Of a stretch of DNA of 64,000 nt, positions 12,201 through 24,575 are shown in pieces. The position numbers and the translations under genes are program-made. Position 1 is the first letter of the stretch. Every line of letters begins with the position of its first letter. Source of the DNA: Monarcha castaneiventris obscurior (Eukaryota > Chordata > Aves > Passeriformes > Monarchidae); NCBI GenBank assembly GCA_026261815.1, contig JAMPIT010000350.1, positions 2,418,001 to 2,482,000 of the forward strand. The letters are read 5' to 3'. Under the pieces are notes generated by a model. The model did no database searches. It saw only the letters and a list, made by a program, of their open reading frames with translations, and had not been told where the DNA came from.

Positions 12201-15200
12201 GCCTCATGACTGACCGGCCTTCAATTCATTTTGCAGAAGAGCAGGGTCTAACAGCCAGGATCAGTGGTAGCCAACCTGCAGGTCAGGGCAATGTACAGCC
12301 CAGAACAAAGTCTCTGGCCTACAGCCTGCTTTCTGCTGCCAGCTAGCCTCATAGTGCTCCAGACACAGGCAGCATGTGAGCACCACTGAGAACAAATGAC
12401 TAATGCTAGCAGTTATTCAGAAAGATGAACAAACAACAAAGAGGGGTGAAACAAGGGAAAACAATTTGGTTTATGCCTGGGAAAATATTCCTTGCTGTAG
12501 GTAACTGTAGAAAGCAAAGGGGAAGAAGTGATATTGTGGCAAGAAAATTTTACCTTTGATATCTGGCATACAGAGTTCTTGGAGGTTTTTGTCATCATCA
12601 CCATCCTTGTCATCCCTCATGCAGGGCAGCTAAGACACCAGTGACTTCATATCAGCCACAATTTTCTACTGAACTGCACTTCATTTGTCATTTCACATTT
12701 ATTGCTATCCTGCGAAATTTTCTACAGTATTGTGGGAGTATTCTGCTCCAGTAACTCTATGGTTACACTCATAAATGAACATTACAACTTTACTGGTGAG
12801 CATCATATGAAAATGCTCGCCACAGCTGATATAATGCTCCAGTTTACAGGGACTGTGTAAAATTACAGTGCTTTATGCAGAGACCTGAGTGGTTCGTGAG
12901 CCAAGAAACTTCCTGGTTCAGATTAGTTCCCACTTGAGAACAGCAACAACTAGTAGAAAAAAATTATACTCACTCCACATTGATCAATATATAGGCCAGA
13001 AAGAAAATCAGTTTTATAATGGAAATCCTTCCATAATGTCATTTAAATATTAATTTAGCAGCAGGGTATTATTATTCCCTAATATGGTATTTAATTTACT
13101 GACAGACTTTATAGTATTGAAAGCCCTGAGTATAAGAAGCAGCTCTCAGTGATGATTGTTAGCTTTCTGGTGTGACTCTCTGGAAAAGCAAATCATTTGT
13201 TATCCCCATTGCCATGCTCATAGCTCATTACCTAACGCTCTCATGACAATTACACTTCAATCCATATATGCCCATAAGGCAATAATGCAGCCAAAGCGCC
13301 AGGCTGGCAAGTCAAGCTCACCTTATTTCCTGCAGTCTCTAAGACATGGAGCTTGAAGAAATACTTTTTTTGGGTTGGGGTAGGCAGCAGCTGGAGGCAG
13401 AGCTGAGAACACTCATCCTCTTCGCTGAGTGCCATTCGGTCTAAAGCGAGAAACCCAGGGTGGCCATCCCAGAGGAGAGGGGATGGATGCAAGGGGAAAC
13501 AAGGATGGAGCATGCTGGTGTCATGGGATGGCCAGGGCTGCCTGGTGGGCTGAAACATCACCAGCAGCTCTCTGTTTTCAGAGGGTTTGAAAGGAGGACA
13601 GACAGGCAGCTGCCATATTCTGGAATACCTCTGTCATTTAGCAGGTTAATGAGTCTGCAAATGACATCAATCTGCTGGGCAGCATGAGGGGCTGTGGTTT
13701 AAGAGACTGGTTTTTATGTCACAACTTAAAGAGCTGACATTAATCCTTCAGGTCCAGACTGAGGAGGCACAGGGGCCGCTTCTATGCCCTGTGTGCCACC
13801 ACATCACTTCACAAAGCACCCACCACACTTCCCAGCAAAGTCCTGCAAGGCTGTAGCACAGCTCTGCATCTGTGCACTGGCCTCCTCCCAGTGGTGCAGC
13901 TTTGTGGAGGGGTCTTAAACGAAAGGCATCTTTCAGGTGGGGTACGGAGCCTTTCACACTGCTGGAGCAGTCTGGAGGGGCTGGCAGCAGATGGGAAGCA
14001 GCAGGGCTGTGGTGCTTTGGGACCCATGAGGTGGAGCAGCCAGGGCTGCGGAATTTGCAGAGTAAACTATGCATGAGATGCGATGTGGGATTTTTATTAT
14101 TCTGCCGATAGAAACTTCTGAACTACAGAGAACGGGAGAGCTCTTGCACTGATACAATTCCAAGAGTTTCCACTGATAACCCTGATGATTTGCAACCATA
14201 TATCAACCTCCTTTCTGGCACCAGCTCCTTCTCAGACACGGTGCTACCCCAGAGGCTTCATTAGCATCAGATTATAAACCCCTGTTAAAGAACTATGATT
14301 TACGAGCACCTTGAGTGTGAATGCAAAGGTGGAGGTTTCCTGGACTGTTTTTAATGGGTTTGCATTCTGGTGCAGTAGAAGGAAAGGTAAGCTAGGAAAG
14401 GCCTGGACTACTGATGACTTTGTGGGTGAAACAATCTTCCTCTGGCAGCTTCTTACTTTTCCTCATCAGTCCAGTGAGGTAACTGTAAAATTAGGGCATC
14501 CAAAGAAAACTGCAAAGAATTAAGTAAAGCACAAAGCCAGAATATATTATAGAATAAGTGGATCATGTGACCTCAGTGTCAGCTCAGTCTTTTCAAACCA
14601 ACAGAATTGTCCTGAGGACATAAAAATATGTGCATTATGTCATACTGCAAAACACTGGAAATCCTGCAAAACCTAGACTGTACATTTTTACACATTTTAA
14701 TTACAGTTCAATGGAAATGGATTTTTTGCTGCCTTGCTCACTGAAATTGGCCGGGTAAGCACAAGACTTGGCCAAACCCCATAATTCACTCATTTTTCTT
14801 GACAGGCCTCTCAGGATCAACAGTTTCCACTGACCTGTAAGTCTTCAAGCCAAGCGCAAATCTCTTCAGTGCAGAAATTAATCTGTGAACCTTGAATGGC
14901 AGCAGAATCAAAATGATAGTCCTGTGATAACTACTTCAGATTTCTTTTTAATAAATGCCACTACACTTCTTGACAATAATTTTAAGCTGGGGTTTTTTTT
15001 GTTTTTTTTTATTTTCATGACCAAGTACACATCCCCACAGCCAAGTATGTTTTGACAACTGCAAATACATAAGATGTGAAGCTGGTAGGCTTGCCATGTT
15101 GCCCATGGTCCAGGAGCACCTAACAGAGATTATCTATGCTACATGCTTTATTTCTGCTCAGGAATGACATTAGCTTATATCCCAGTTACATTAAAATAAT

Positions 15201-16037
15201 TATAAGGTGTTTATGTATTGAAGTTGTGTGCAAAATGTTGCATGTGTGGCACTGCTGTATCGCTGATGCTGCCCAACCCCATGTCTGTGAGAGAAAATCC
15301 CCTATCAGAACTAGATAATCTAAGTGCAACATTTAAAAGCATCTGGGGAAAAAGAAAGTCATGCTCCTTTAAGAAAAATCATGGCTTTCAGTGAAGTAAT
15401 TTGAAAATGCCTCACATTAATTAGGGTTTTTTTCCCTCACTCTACCCTAGTAACTGTTACAATTAAGGCATATGCAATATTTATGTTTCTATTTTTAGGG
15501 TGAGGGAATATCCAGTTATTCCTTTGCCAAGGTGATGCTGCTCCCTGCTTGCTGGGGTGTGGAGCCAGGCAAAGCAGCACTGAGGTGTCCTGTTCTCTCT
15601 GCCCAGGTGAGAGAGGCATTGTGACAGGCAATAATTTCTGGGACAGCAACCCAGCAAAGCCCGAGCTGCTGCTGGGCAGGCACCCAGGGCTGTGCCCATG
15701 GTGCCCCTGATGCCTCCGTGTCCCCTCTCGCTGCACGTGGCATTTCTTGGCTCAGCAGCTCCGTGGTGCCAGCTCCAAGCCTCTTCTTCCTCACTATTTC
15801 CATCCACCCCTTCCAGTCCTCTCTGCTGTTACTCTGGCCCAAATCCTCTGCATTCATGGCAATGAACATTTTCACTCTTCCAGCTATCTGAAGGAATTTT
15901 TCTTCCAAAATGCGTCAACTGCTTTTTGGATTTTTTCTTCCTACTTTGTGATCTAAAAAGTTTAATTTTTAACAAAGTTTATGAAACTTTTATTTTGAAG
16001 GACCTGGCATTTTTGGCAGAGACATTGAAACTGAAAG
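12201..16037. other. Intergenic stretch, nothing recognised
   Basis: No supported exon or repeat family. Short open frames overlap on both strands around 13.25-14.2 kb and 15.4-15.9 kb, where GC is locally higher. A T-rich run lies at about 14,993-15,010. None of the translations resembles a known protein. Confidence 0.55.
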
Positions 16038-16084
16038 ACCTTTAAGGTCTCTCCCAACCCAAACCATTCCATGGTTCTGTGATT
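16038..16084 (+). mobile_element. CR1 LINE 3'-terminal fragment
   Basis: The text runs AGACCTTTAAGGTCTCTCCC, AACCCAAACCATTCC, ATGGTTCTGTGA. This follows the standard CR1 3' end (TTTAAGGTCCCTTCCAACCC...ATTCTATGATTCTGTGA) with a few substitutions. Only about 45 bp are recognisable, so it is severely 5'-truncated or eroded upstream. Orientation is plus. Confidence 0.85.
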
Positions 16085-16689
16085 ACAGTACCAACCCTTT
16101 TTTTTCCCCCTCAAGCTTGAATCCTAAAATAATTCAAGCCCATTACTGTCCTACATCTTAGCTTTCCACCCATATGTGTGCACTTCAGTAGCAATATCCT
16201 TTCTATTAATTTAAAGGCAATAACCATTTAGCTTTGCTTGATAACTAGGGCCCATATCCTGATGATTCAGAAGAAAAGCTGGGTCACAGCTTTCATATTG
16301 AAAAGTAAGTGTGTTAGGAATATCTGGTGGCATCTCACCTGAACTTAAGCTATTCAAATATTTTAACACCTTTGTGTATATTTTTTGAGTTCGACAGTTA
16401 TAATGTCACTTAGGAAATGTAAAACTAATATATTTTACTTTGTTAAATGGCTTTCCATATCACAGAGAGTAACAAATATTTTTGTAAAACATTAAGGATG
16501 GACTGCCAACCTCTCCATACCTCTCCCCACAGCTACACCTGTCTTCAGTTAATAAAAAAGCAAGGAAACATTTGGGTTGGAAGTGGGGTGTGAAAGGAAG
16601 AGAAACATGTGCACATCATCCTTGCAAACAAAACATATCCTGCTTTGGAAATGATGATTTAGAAAGGAAATGTACCAAAATGGAAAGAA

Positions 16690-17085
16690 TTTGGAAAACA
16701 AGACAGATCGGAGGACCAGGAATCATCGACTGCAAGGAAAGCTGAAGGATTTGGTATTGTTTAGTCTAGAAATAAGGGTTGTGGGGACATAGTGTCCAAA
16801 TATGTAGAAGGTAGCTCTAACGAGGAAAGAATAAACTCTGTTCATATCCCCTGGGCTTAGGACAAGTTGTCATAGGCTTAACTGAGGAGGAGACGGTTTC
16901 AGTCAGCCATCAGGGAAAATAGCTCCCAGCTGAGGAGACAGTGAAGAGACAGGCTCAGAAGGGAGGCCACTCATCCCCATCACCCCTCATTTCTAAGAAC
17001 AAGTAATTGAGGAAAGACACAGGTTAACCTGCCTGATGATGAGGTTAGGTGATCTTCTTAAGTCCTTCCTAAGTCTGCTTCTCAC
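16690..17085 (+). mobile_element. Old CR1-like LINE 3' region
   Basis: The stretch contains, in order, the degenerate blocks CTGAAGGATTTGGTATTG, TTTAGTCTAGAAATAAGGGT, a TCCAAATATGTAGAAGG block and GGCTTAGGACAAGTTGTCAT. These correspond to the CR1 3' consensus blocks for 'aaggaattgggattgtttagcctggag', 'caaatatctaaagggtgg' and 'ggacaagrggcaatgg'. Divergence is high, so this is an old insertion. Boundaries are approximate. Confidence 0.65.
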
Positions 17086-17349
17086 AGTTACTGTGTTGGA
17101 GTTGGGAACAGCTTGGATACACTCTGAAAACATTGTTTTTTTCCTTAAAACATTAGGATGCTCTAAGTAGCAGTTGTGAGGCAGAGTGACTGTGGTAGGA
17201 GCCTGGCAAAGACTTTGAGCACTCCTTTGCCTTGCTCCTGTTGGCCTCCCCTTTCTAGAAATTACACCCTGCAGTAAAACCCAAACTCCATCTGGAGGTT
17301 GACAGTCCTCACTGTCCATATCAGACAGAAGAGCCAGGAATTCCAGCCC

Positions 17350-17582
17350 TCACTGTATTTGGTTTGTGTGGCAAGGTTTTGGTAGTGTGTGTGTGTAAGC
17401 TACAGGGGTGGCTTCTGTGAGAAGCTGCCAGAAGCTTCCCCCATGTCCAACAGAGCCAATGCCAGCTGGCTCCAAGACAGACCCACCACTGGCCAAGGAT
17501 GAGCCCATCAGCGATGGAGAAGAGTAATGGAGTGGCTTTGGTGAACACTTGGCATCTAGCCAGGGTCAACCCACCACACTCG
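17350..17582. mobile_element. Composite bird LTR-like fragments in opposite orientations
   Basis: Two pieces abut near 17,515. The left piece (about 17,355-17,515, plus) contains GGCTTCTGTGAGAAGCTGCC, AGAAGCTTCCCCCATGTC and GAGCCCATCAGCGATGG, words I recognise from a common interspersed bird LTR. Read on the minus strand, the right piece (17,582 down to about 17,520) begins TGTGGTGGGTTGACCCTGGC and continues ACCAAAGCCACTCCATTAC. That resembles the 5' terminus of another bird ERV-type LTR. No retroviral genes are present, so these are LTR remnants only. Recognition is from memory; the exact families are unknown to me. Confidence 0.6.
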
Positions 17583-20500
17583 TGTTACAGACCGTTCAAT
17601 CTGTAAAATGCTAGGGGTGCTGTTATGGCCAAGGCAGGCAGGAGGACCAAGACCCTGCTCGATGGAATGCAATGAAGTCTGGGCTTACAGAGGCTGAAGA
17701 TATGTACATCAGGTTATATGGAGTAATTCAACACTCTTTAAGAAAAATAGAGCTGTTTCCTTTTGGATCCCAAGTGAGTGGGAGGATGTCTAGTTCATTT
17801 TTTATTCATCTGAATCACTTTTGAAAGCATCCTAGTCTTGCAGTGAAACATTTTGCAGTGTATTATGAAAGGACAACTAAAAATCTTGTCCATCATTTTT
17901 TTAATGCTTGTCATTCACAGCCTGACAGTCCCACAAGCTATTAGGAAAAGAAATCCTCTGTGGTGAATGGAAAATAGTGAATCCAGGGTGGGATCAGAAG
18001 TACAATACAATCCATCAGCATGTTAAAAACAAACTCATGAAAAATATGGCCCTCAGGGTTCTTTAACACACTCACGGTAAAAACTGTCTGGGTTGTGAAT
18101 TAGAGAGACAGAGAAAGTGATGCCTGAAATGGATACAGAGCAAGGAAGATAACATGACAACTTTTATGGATGAGTGTATGTTACACTCGAAAGGGTCCCC
18201 TGTTCATGGGAGCTTCCTTCATGTTTCCTAAAGTGCCAATGTCAACAGTCCAGTTTCTGCTTGCAATAAATTTAAGTCCCATCAGCCATAAAACAAAGAT
18301 GCTCTATTCTTAGTGCAAGCTCAATAACTTTCCATTCTAGTCACTGTAAACGTTTCTGTTATGAATGTATAATTCTCACCTGCCCCTTGTATGCCAACCT
18401 GTCTCATGTTACCTAATTTATCACTCTGTGCCTCAAACCACTGAAGTGGGGATTTGGCTGTCTATGTGGCCAGCGCTTTGTGGAGCTCCAGGGAGTCTGT
18501 TGGCAACACCTGGCTGGAACACAAAAAACAGTGCAGGTTATTTATGATCTGTATGCTGATAACCATGCTTCTCAACTGTAATTTTGGGACAAGCATCTGA
18601 AAACACCCTCCCCCACCAAAGTTTAGGGGATAGAATGGTTTTTCTCAAGAATATGTTGGATACGAATAGAAACAAACCCTGATGCTGAGTATCACTGTGG
18701 GTGCTGAGGACCGTGGGTTTTCCAGGACTCAGGTAGTGTGATGGGTACATTGAGATCCAATAAGGCTCCAGCTTACACTGAAGAGATGTGTGTTCTGCCC
18801 ATATTTGAACACTTAGTAGATGTTTCCTAAGGTCAGTCTCCTTTCTCTTAATGGCACCTGCCTTTTGTACTCAGGATTAAGCTGCAGTTTCAGCTCTGTG
18901 TGTTCCCACCACTACACACCTACCTGAGAGCAAAGTTAAACGGCTCCAGGCACAAGCACTCAGATTAAGTTCGGAAATGTTGCACACAAAGGGAAGAGAT
19001 TAGGCCTTATCTTAAATGAAATGCTATCCTTTCATGTCTAATACTTAGCTCCTCTGTGAGGTCCTCCTGGATGAATATCCTGTTACTGACTTTCAACTTT
19101 GCCTCACAATTTGCAGTTGAAAGACTGCTGGACAAGGACAGTAAGAAAATCTTCAGTGCAGAGAAGCCAAAAATAAACAATCTTATGAGTGTATTAGTGT
19201 GAACAAAAGAAATAAGGCATAAAAATGAGAGGTAAGATATAGGAAAAACAGGGAAAATGTGCATGGTAGGAAAATTCCAATGTCACTTGCTTCTGGGAGG
19301 TGTTGATACTGGGCCATATACACATTGAGATACTTATGCCAGCCATATTTGCTCCCAAGCATCGTACTGGTTTAACTGCACTGATTATAAAATCAAACTT
19401 AATTAAATCAGAGCACTGTTTGCATGCAGGAAGCATGCAGCCCTTCAAAGGCAAACTTCCTTTTGATGTGCTGGACTGAATTTCACAGAGCATATGTAAT
19501 AAGGCTGAAGGGGATAAGAATTGGTAGGATCATCGGTTGGTTCATCCATGAGGCTGGGACATAAAAGTCTTCCCTCGTATCTGGGCACCAGGTGTACCCA
19601 TGAGAGGATGGCTCTAGAGGGCCACAGTGGAGCACCCAGCGCTCAGACTCTCCCTGTACTGCCCTGTGCCTCTTTCTACACCAGAGTGGTCAGCTGGGCT
19701 CCCCATTCAGTGTGCACACTCATCCCTGCTGCTGGAAAAACGCCACATGCTGCATACTTGGACACCACATTCACATGAGACCACCTGTATTTCTGGAATA
19801 GAGAAAGAGGGTAGATCTCTGTTTATTTGACAAGCTTTGGCAGAATGGCCCAAGTGAGGTGTTTCCCAGCCCTTATGGAGCCTCCAAGGCAGAGCATCTG
19901 GCACAAAAGGCCCTGCAAACTTTATTGCTTGGGAAGGGACAGAATGGGGTGCTTCCTGTTAATGTGATGCTACCTCCACAAAACATTAATAACTGCTGTG
20001 GCCTGAATCCCAGGATGTTCATGAATTCCACTAAGCAGCTATTCACATAGCATTTTACAGTTTTATTAGCAGTCTGCTATCAAAACCAGAAGGGCAGGAC
20101 TTGGTATCTGGGCCACCTTCTACCCAAACCCTTTGAGACCACAAAGCATGGAGGATGCTCTCAGCTTACCACAGCCTTTTGGGAAAGGAGCAGCAATAAA
20201 CACTGTGAAGATGAGCAAAGAAAGATTCACACTGTAGGGTAAATACCTGCCACTAAAAGCTCCTGTTTTGAGTTCCAGCATCCATCCCATTCATTCTGTT
20301 CTCCTTCTCCAAGCTTTCATTTCAGCTCAGCTTTTCTCCATCTGAGTAACTACAATCTGTCTGGGATATGGTCCTATTTTTAGCTGTTCACAATGCACGA
20401 GCAGCACAAGATTCTAGGTACTGGGATATTAAAACAGAAAGTCATTGCATCAGCTCTCACTGAAATATAACTGCCTCTGGAGTTTCCAATTCACATCAAC

Positions 20501-23500
20501 TTCATGTCTTTAATTGCATGGGGTACTTGTGAGATTCATAAAATTAGTGTCCAGGCAAATGCACACTTTTGGGGCAGATCTGCTAGAACCATGGGGTTTT
20601 AGTGCAAGTTAAGTACTGTTCATTCATTTCTAGCCTCACACAGTTCCTCAGATATCATAATTTTTTTGGAAAGGGATGTCTGCTAGTGCTAACGTGCTTG
20701 GAAAGCTCATAAAACCCAGAGGTAGCAGCAGCCTGTGTATCTTGCATTTGCTAACAGTTCACTGTGGGTTTCTCTGATGTGGCAGATTTACAGGGGTCAT
20801 ATTTCCACCTGGATGGGTTTGCCATGAATAATTCTCCCGTCTTGTGTACAAACGTGATTTTCCTACAACACCCATATATTTCTCTGTCCCAATTCTCCCC
20901 CTGTCTCTCTGGTATTTTTCTTCACACAACACTGTGGTCAAGGCAACAGAAAGAAAATCTTTCTATGAACATGCATGTTATTTTCTGAGCCTCATATGTC
21001 TTTTTTGGGGGGGGCAGGGCTCAAGCAGGATTTTAGCTGGTGGTTATGATGGCGCAGTTTAAGGATGATTTGGTGCAATTACACACCTCGTCTTTTCATT
21101 GCTCAGAACAATATGGGCCAGAAATATCCAGGATGACGTCAAAACCCTGAGAGCATTGGTGTCACGAGAAGCAACACCCAGTAGGTGCCCCACAGCCTGG
21201 GCAATGTCACAGTGTGCCTGCTTTGTGCTGTGGGGTGGCAGGACTGGGGAGGCTTGGGCAGCAACAGCCCTGTCCTCGTGCCTGGCCCCACACCAGCCCA
21301 CGTGGGATTTTCTGCAACCCTGGACAAACACTGAGGGAGCTGGTAGTTTTCCCACTGGGAATCTCTGCACGGAGGCAAGTTAATCATCAGGCAGAGGCAG
21401 TTCTAGGAATTCTGCACAGGCTGCAATTGCATCCTGTCCCCAGCCTTGATCACACCCCCAATTTTCAAGGACCTCTCAAAATCCAAAAGAAAACCAATAA
21501 ACAAACTCCTGATCTGGCAGAAAGAAACTGTTGGTTAAGCTCTGAACAGTCTTTTGGAAAACCTATTTTTCCTGTTTCCCATTTTTTGCAGTTCTTAGTG
21601 GGTTAATTTATTTTTACCCTTTGAGATTAATCACGATAAGGCCTGGGACCCACTTCCTGCTCGTGTCACACCAGGCAAGGTGCTCCAGGCTGCCTCTAGA
21701 TTGCTACTGTACTCTGCATGCTTCCTCCTGGTCATTTGTGCTCCAGCAAAGGGAAGGGAGGCTCCTGCTCCCTCCCAGTCACTCCTGCCAGTTCACACCT
21801 CCTGCACTAAACTTCCTGTCTACTTTTCTGGCAAAGGAGGTTAAGGAAAGGTATGGACATATTGGCTCCAGAAAAGAAGCTAACAAAAGCATGCTGGCTG
21901 TATGTTTGCATATGTAAACATATCTGTGCTTTGAAGAGAAGAAAGACCCTCCATCTTTGTCACAAAATGGCAAGATTTTGATCTATTTGCCTCTGTGAGT
22001 AGGTGAAACAGTCAGTATTCAACGAAGAGTGTAGGAAATGCGCTCATAGTAGTAGATAAAAGAATACCTCTATGCACGTGCAAGCATTTCGGAAAGCTTA
22101 TGCAACATTTCCTTTTCAAATAAACTCATATGTACAGCCCTGTTTCCAAAACGTCACTGAGAATATCACTTGCAAATGATTTTGGAAAGGAGGTTGCCAA
22201 ATCGCTAAATATATTCTGGGCTTTGAATAGACATTTTCAACATTTCCTTTCTACCCTGATGAATCTTTTTTTAGCCCTCTCACAGAAACTCAAAGACCTG
22301 CCTGGGGATGGCATCCCGCTGGGTTGGGTGCTTGTCCCCATGTTATATACCTGGGTACCATGCCAGGGGAAGCCCACGACCCTGCTTATTCCCCTCTTGC
22401 TGCTAACCCCTCCCAGGACTGGCATGGTGGAAGAAGGCGAAGGAGGAGAAACAGGGACACGACCGAAGGGATGGGAGTGGAAGGATGGGAGATGCTGTGA
22501 GAGCACCAGCACAAGGCCTGCACTGTGTGTGGGGATGGGCACTCGCAGCTGGGCTGACGCCTGGCCTGCGCCAAGGCCCAGAGGTGCACAAATTAGCTGA
22601 CATCATGGTTTTCAGAGACTCATGCTTTAAAAATTCAGAAGGCTTTTTTCTATGCTATTTTGCCTCAGTGATGAATGGCCATCTGTCTGTAAATTAGTAC
22701 AGACACCCAGAATGCATCATTTCAAGGTTTTTACACTTCAGCTGAAAGACCTTACAAATGCAATGAAGAGGACATGGTGCAACTCATGACACATTAACAC
22801 ACACACTGCATGCAAAGCTCTGCCCTAACCATCCGCTGCATTCCCAAGGATATCAGGGGCAGCCTGCTGGGCTTTCTGAAATCAGACACACAGGCACAGT
22901 GCCATCCAAGAGCTATTTCCTGGTGGTCAGAGAGATCTGTCATTTTTTTTAATTGGTCAGTCATACAGTAGGGAGGAAAGTCAAGTCAGATCCACAAAAC
23001 CCCAGTGCTTCTGAGGAGGCAGAAGAACTCATAATGCATTCCAGACTTAAATATTTCATCTTTCCTTACTTACATGATTTCACTGACTTGCAGAAATGAG
23101 GGTACAAGGAGAGGGCAGATGCCCACATCAATCTCAACAAAGAGATCGCTGAAGCACTAATACATGGACATGCTGAGCCTAAATAATGCATCCAGAGTAG
23201 CTATGTAACATGGAACCAAATTCATCATTTACTACTATTTTAGTCATATATGGCAAGAGTCACCACCACCAAGCTGCAGAAGCAGCACATCCATTTGCGC
23301 TTCCAGAGGAGAACCAGTTGGGTTCTCTAGATGAAAAGTAACCTTGTTAAAGCTGAATCTATTCCCAATCCAATTACCACAGGGATGTAAAAACTCTTCT
23401 TGCAGAAGGAAAGCGGTAGTTTTGAAAAGCTGCACATGAGATGGAAGGATCGCTTTTTCTGCTTTTTCTTTCTTGATCGATGTGGGAGAAAATGCATGTA

Positions 23501-23855
23501 GAATCTGTAACAGCTAGAAAGGCTGGAAATAAAAATATCCCTTACAAAGTGTAGAAAGGGTTAGAAAGAACCTCCTGGGTGATCAAGAGTAGCCCCTTGC
23601 TGTTGAAGACACCATGTTTAATGAGAGTTTAATCAATAATGGACCAACGTGACAGCTGTATCAAACCACCACCATCCAGACAGCTACACCTTCTGCTCCT
23701 GGCTGGCAGGGATCCTCCACAACCTCCTCCTCTTAAGATCAGTACGATCAGTACGCTTTCTTCCCTTCTCCAGCTGAGATTTATTTATAGCCTACTTACA
23801 ACCATTCGTTCGTGAGCCAACACCATCCATTAGCGGAACTAGTGGTTCCTCCTCC
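17583..23855. other. Intergenic stretch upstream of the promoter
   Basis: No exon could be supported. Open frames around 21.06-21.6 kb and 22.1-22.6 kb overlap on opposite strands and show no family resemblance. Small items are a G8 run near 21,007-21,014, a consensus CRE palindrome TGACGTCA at 21134-21141, and a 9-bp tandem duplication GATCAGTAC at 23738-23755. As the immediate 5' flank of the gene it may contain enhancers, but nothing in the sequence proves this. Confidence 0.55.
23738..23755 (+). repeat. Direct 9-bp tandem duplication
   Basis: GATCAGTAC occurs twice in immediate succession about 100 bp before the CpG island begins. It is probably a small slippage duplication. Confidence 0.75.
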
Positions 23856-24138
23856 TTATTGCCCACGGCTTTCTGGAGCACGGCGGCATCCCCCTGGCCT
23901 CCCCCAGAGGACCGGGAGCCTGTGATGCCATGGTCTGCATCATTCTCCTCTGCACCAGAGACCCCCACACCTGCACCCAACCCACTGCTTGCTCCTCAGA
24001 TGGGAACCCTCCCGCGGGAGGGCTCTGGGGAGAGCCATGCACGTCCCGAGCTGAGCTGGCTGCTGCAGGTACCCACGGGGGACCACGCTCCTGGGGCCGC
24101 GCAACCCCCGCCCCACTGCCGGGACCCTGCAGCAGCTC

Positions 24139-24212
24139 CGCAGTGCTCTGTCCCTGCACCACACGTCCCGCAGCCCTGTGTCCCTGCACCACGTCCCGCA
24201 GTGCCCTGACCG
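24139..24212 (+). repeat. Tandem repeat of 28-30 bp in the promoter flank
   Basis: The block CGCAG...CCCTGCACCAC(AC)GTCC recurs with starts at 24139, 24169 and 24197. The third copy is partial. The repeat lies inside the CpG island about 80 bp upstream of the NRF1 palindrome. Such arrays often vary in copy number between individuals or species; a regulatory role is not shown. Confidence 0.75.
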
Positions 24213-24289
24213 AGTCACGCCCGCCCCATTCCCGCTTCCCCTCACTCCCGCCGCGCCCCCCTCCGCCCCCGCGCCTCACAACGGGGGCC

Positions 24290-24299
24290 GCGCATGCGC
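24290..24299. promoter_or_regulatory. Consensus NRF1 site
   Basis: GCGCATGCGC is the perfect palindromic NRF1 consensus, common just upstream of start sites in CpG-island promoters. It sits 184 bp before the chosen start codon. Its internal ATG is in frame with the coding sequence, so start-site placement matters (see findings). Confidence 0.7.
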
Positions 24300-24355
24300 A
24301 TCGCCTCCCTCCCCCGCCCTCTGCCAGACCCCTCTGCGCGGAGCGGGCCCGGGAG

Positions 24356-24425
24356 GGGGCGTGGCCGGGCTGGGGCGTGTCTCTCAGGGGGCGTGTCCGG
24401 GGGCGTGGCCGCGGGGGGGCGTGGC
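24356..24425 (+). promoter_or_regulatory. Five GGCGTG (KLF/Sp-type) boxes
   Basis: GGCGTG occurs at 24358, 24374, 24390, 24402 and 24418, each preceded by further G residues (GGGGCGTGG/T). Spacings are 16, 16, 12 and 16 bp. These match the CACCC/GC-box core bound by KLF and Sp factors. They lie between the NRF1 site and the start codon, so they act either as core-promoter sites or as 5'-UTR sequence. Confidence 0.65.
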
Positions 24426-24473
24426 GCGGCGCGGCGCGCCCTGTCCATGGTGCGGGCGGCGGCGCGGGGCTGC

Positions 24474-24575
24474 ATGGACGTGATGTCCCCGCAACAGGAG
24501 CACCTCGGCCCGGGCCGCTCGTCCTCGGTGAGCGGCGAGAGCAGGGGCTTCGCCGCCGCCGCCGACAGCAAGAAG
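24474..24575 (+). CDS. ARHGAP20: ARHGAP20-family RhoGAP, coding exon 1 (start codon)
   Basis: This exon opens a gene of the ARHGAP20 (RARhoGAP) family, a Rho GTPase-activating protein whose mammalian member links Rap1 to RhoA inactivation. The exon encodes 34 residues beginning MDVMSPQQEHLGPG and continuing RSSSVSGESRG. From memory this lines up with the mammalian N-terminus (M-x-x-M-S-P-Q-Q-E, then G-R-S-S-S). The donor is AAG|GTGAGG, leaving phase 0. The start at 24474 was chosen by that match. In-frame ATGs also exist at 24294, 24447 and 24483, and no stop lies between 24294 and 24474. The exon sits in the CpG island. The full gene model over seven exons gives 714 nt, 238 codons and one frame. 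The closest alternative is an ARHGAP20-like paralog. Confidence 0.85.
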
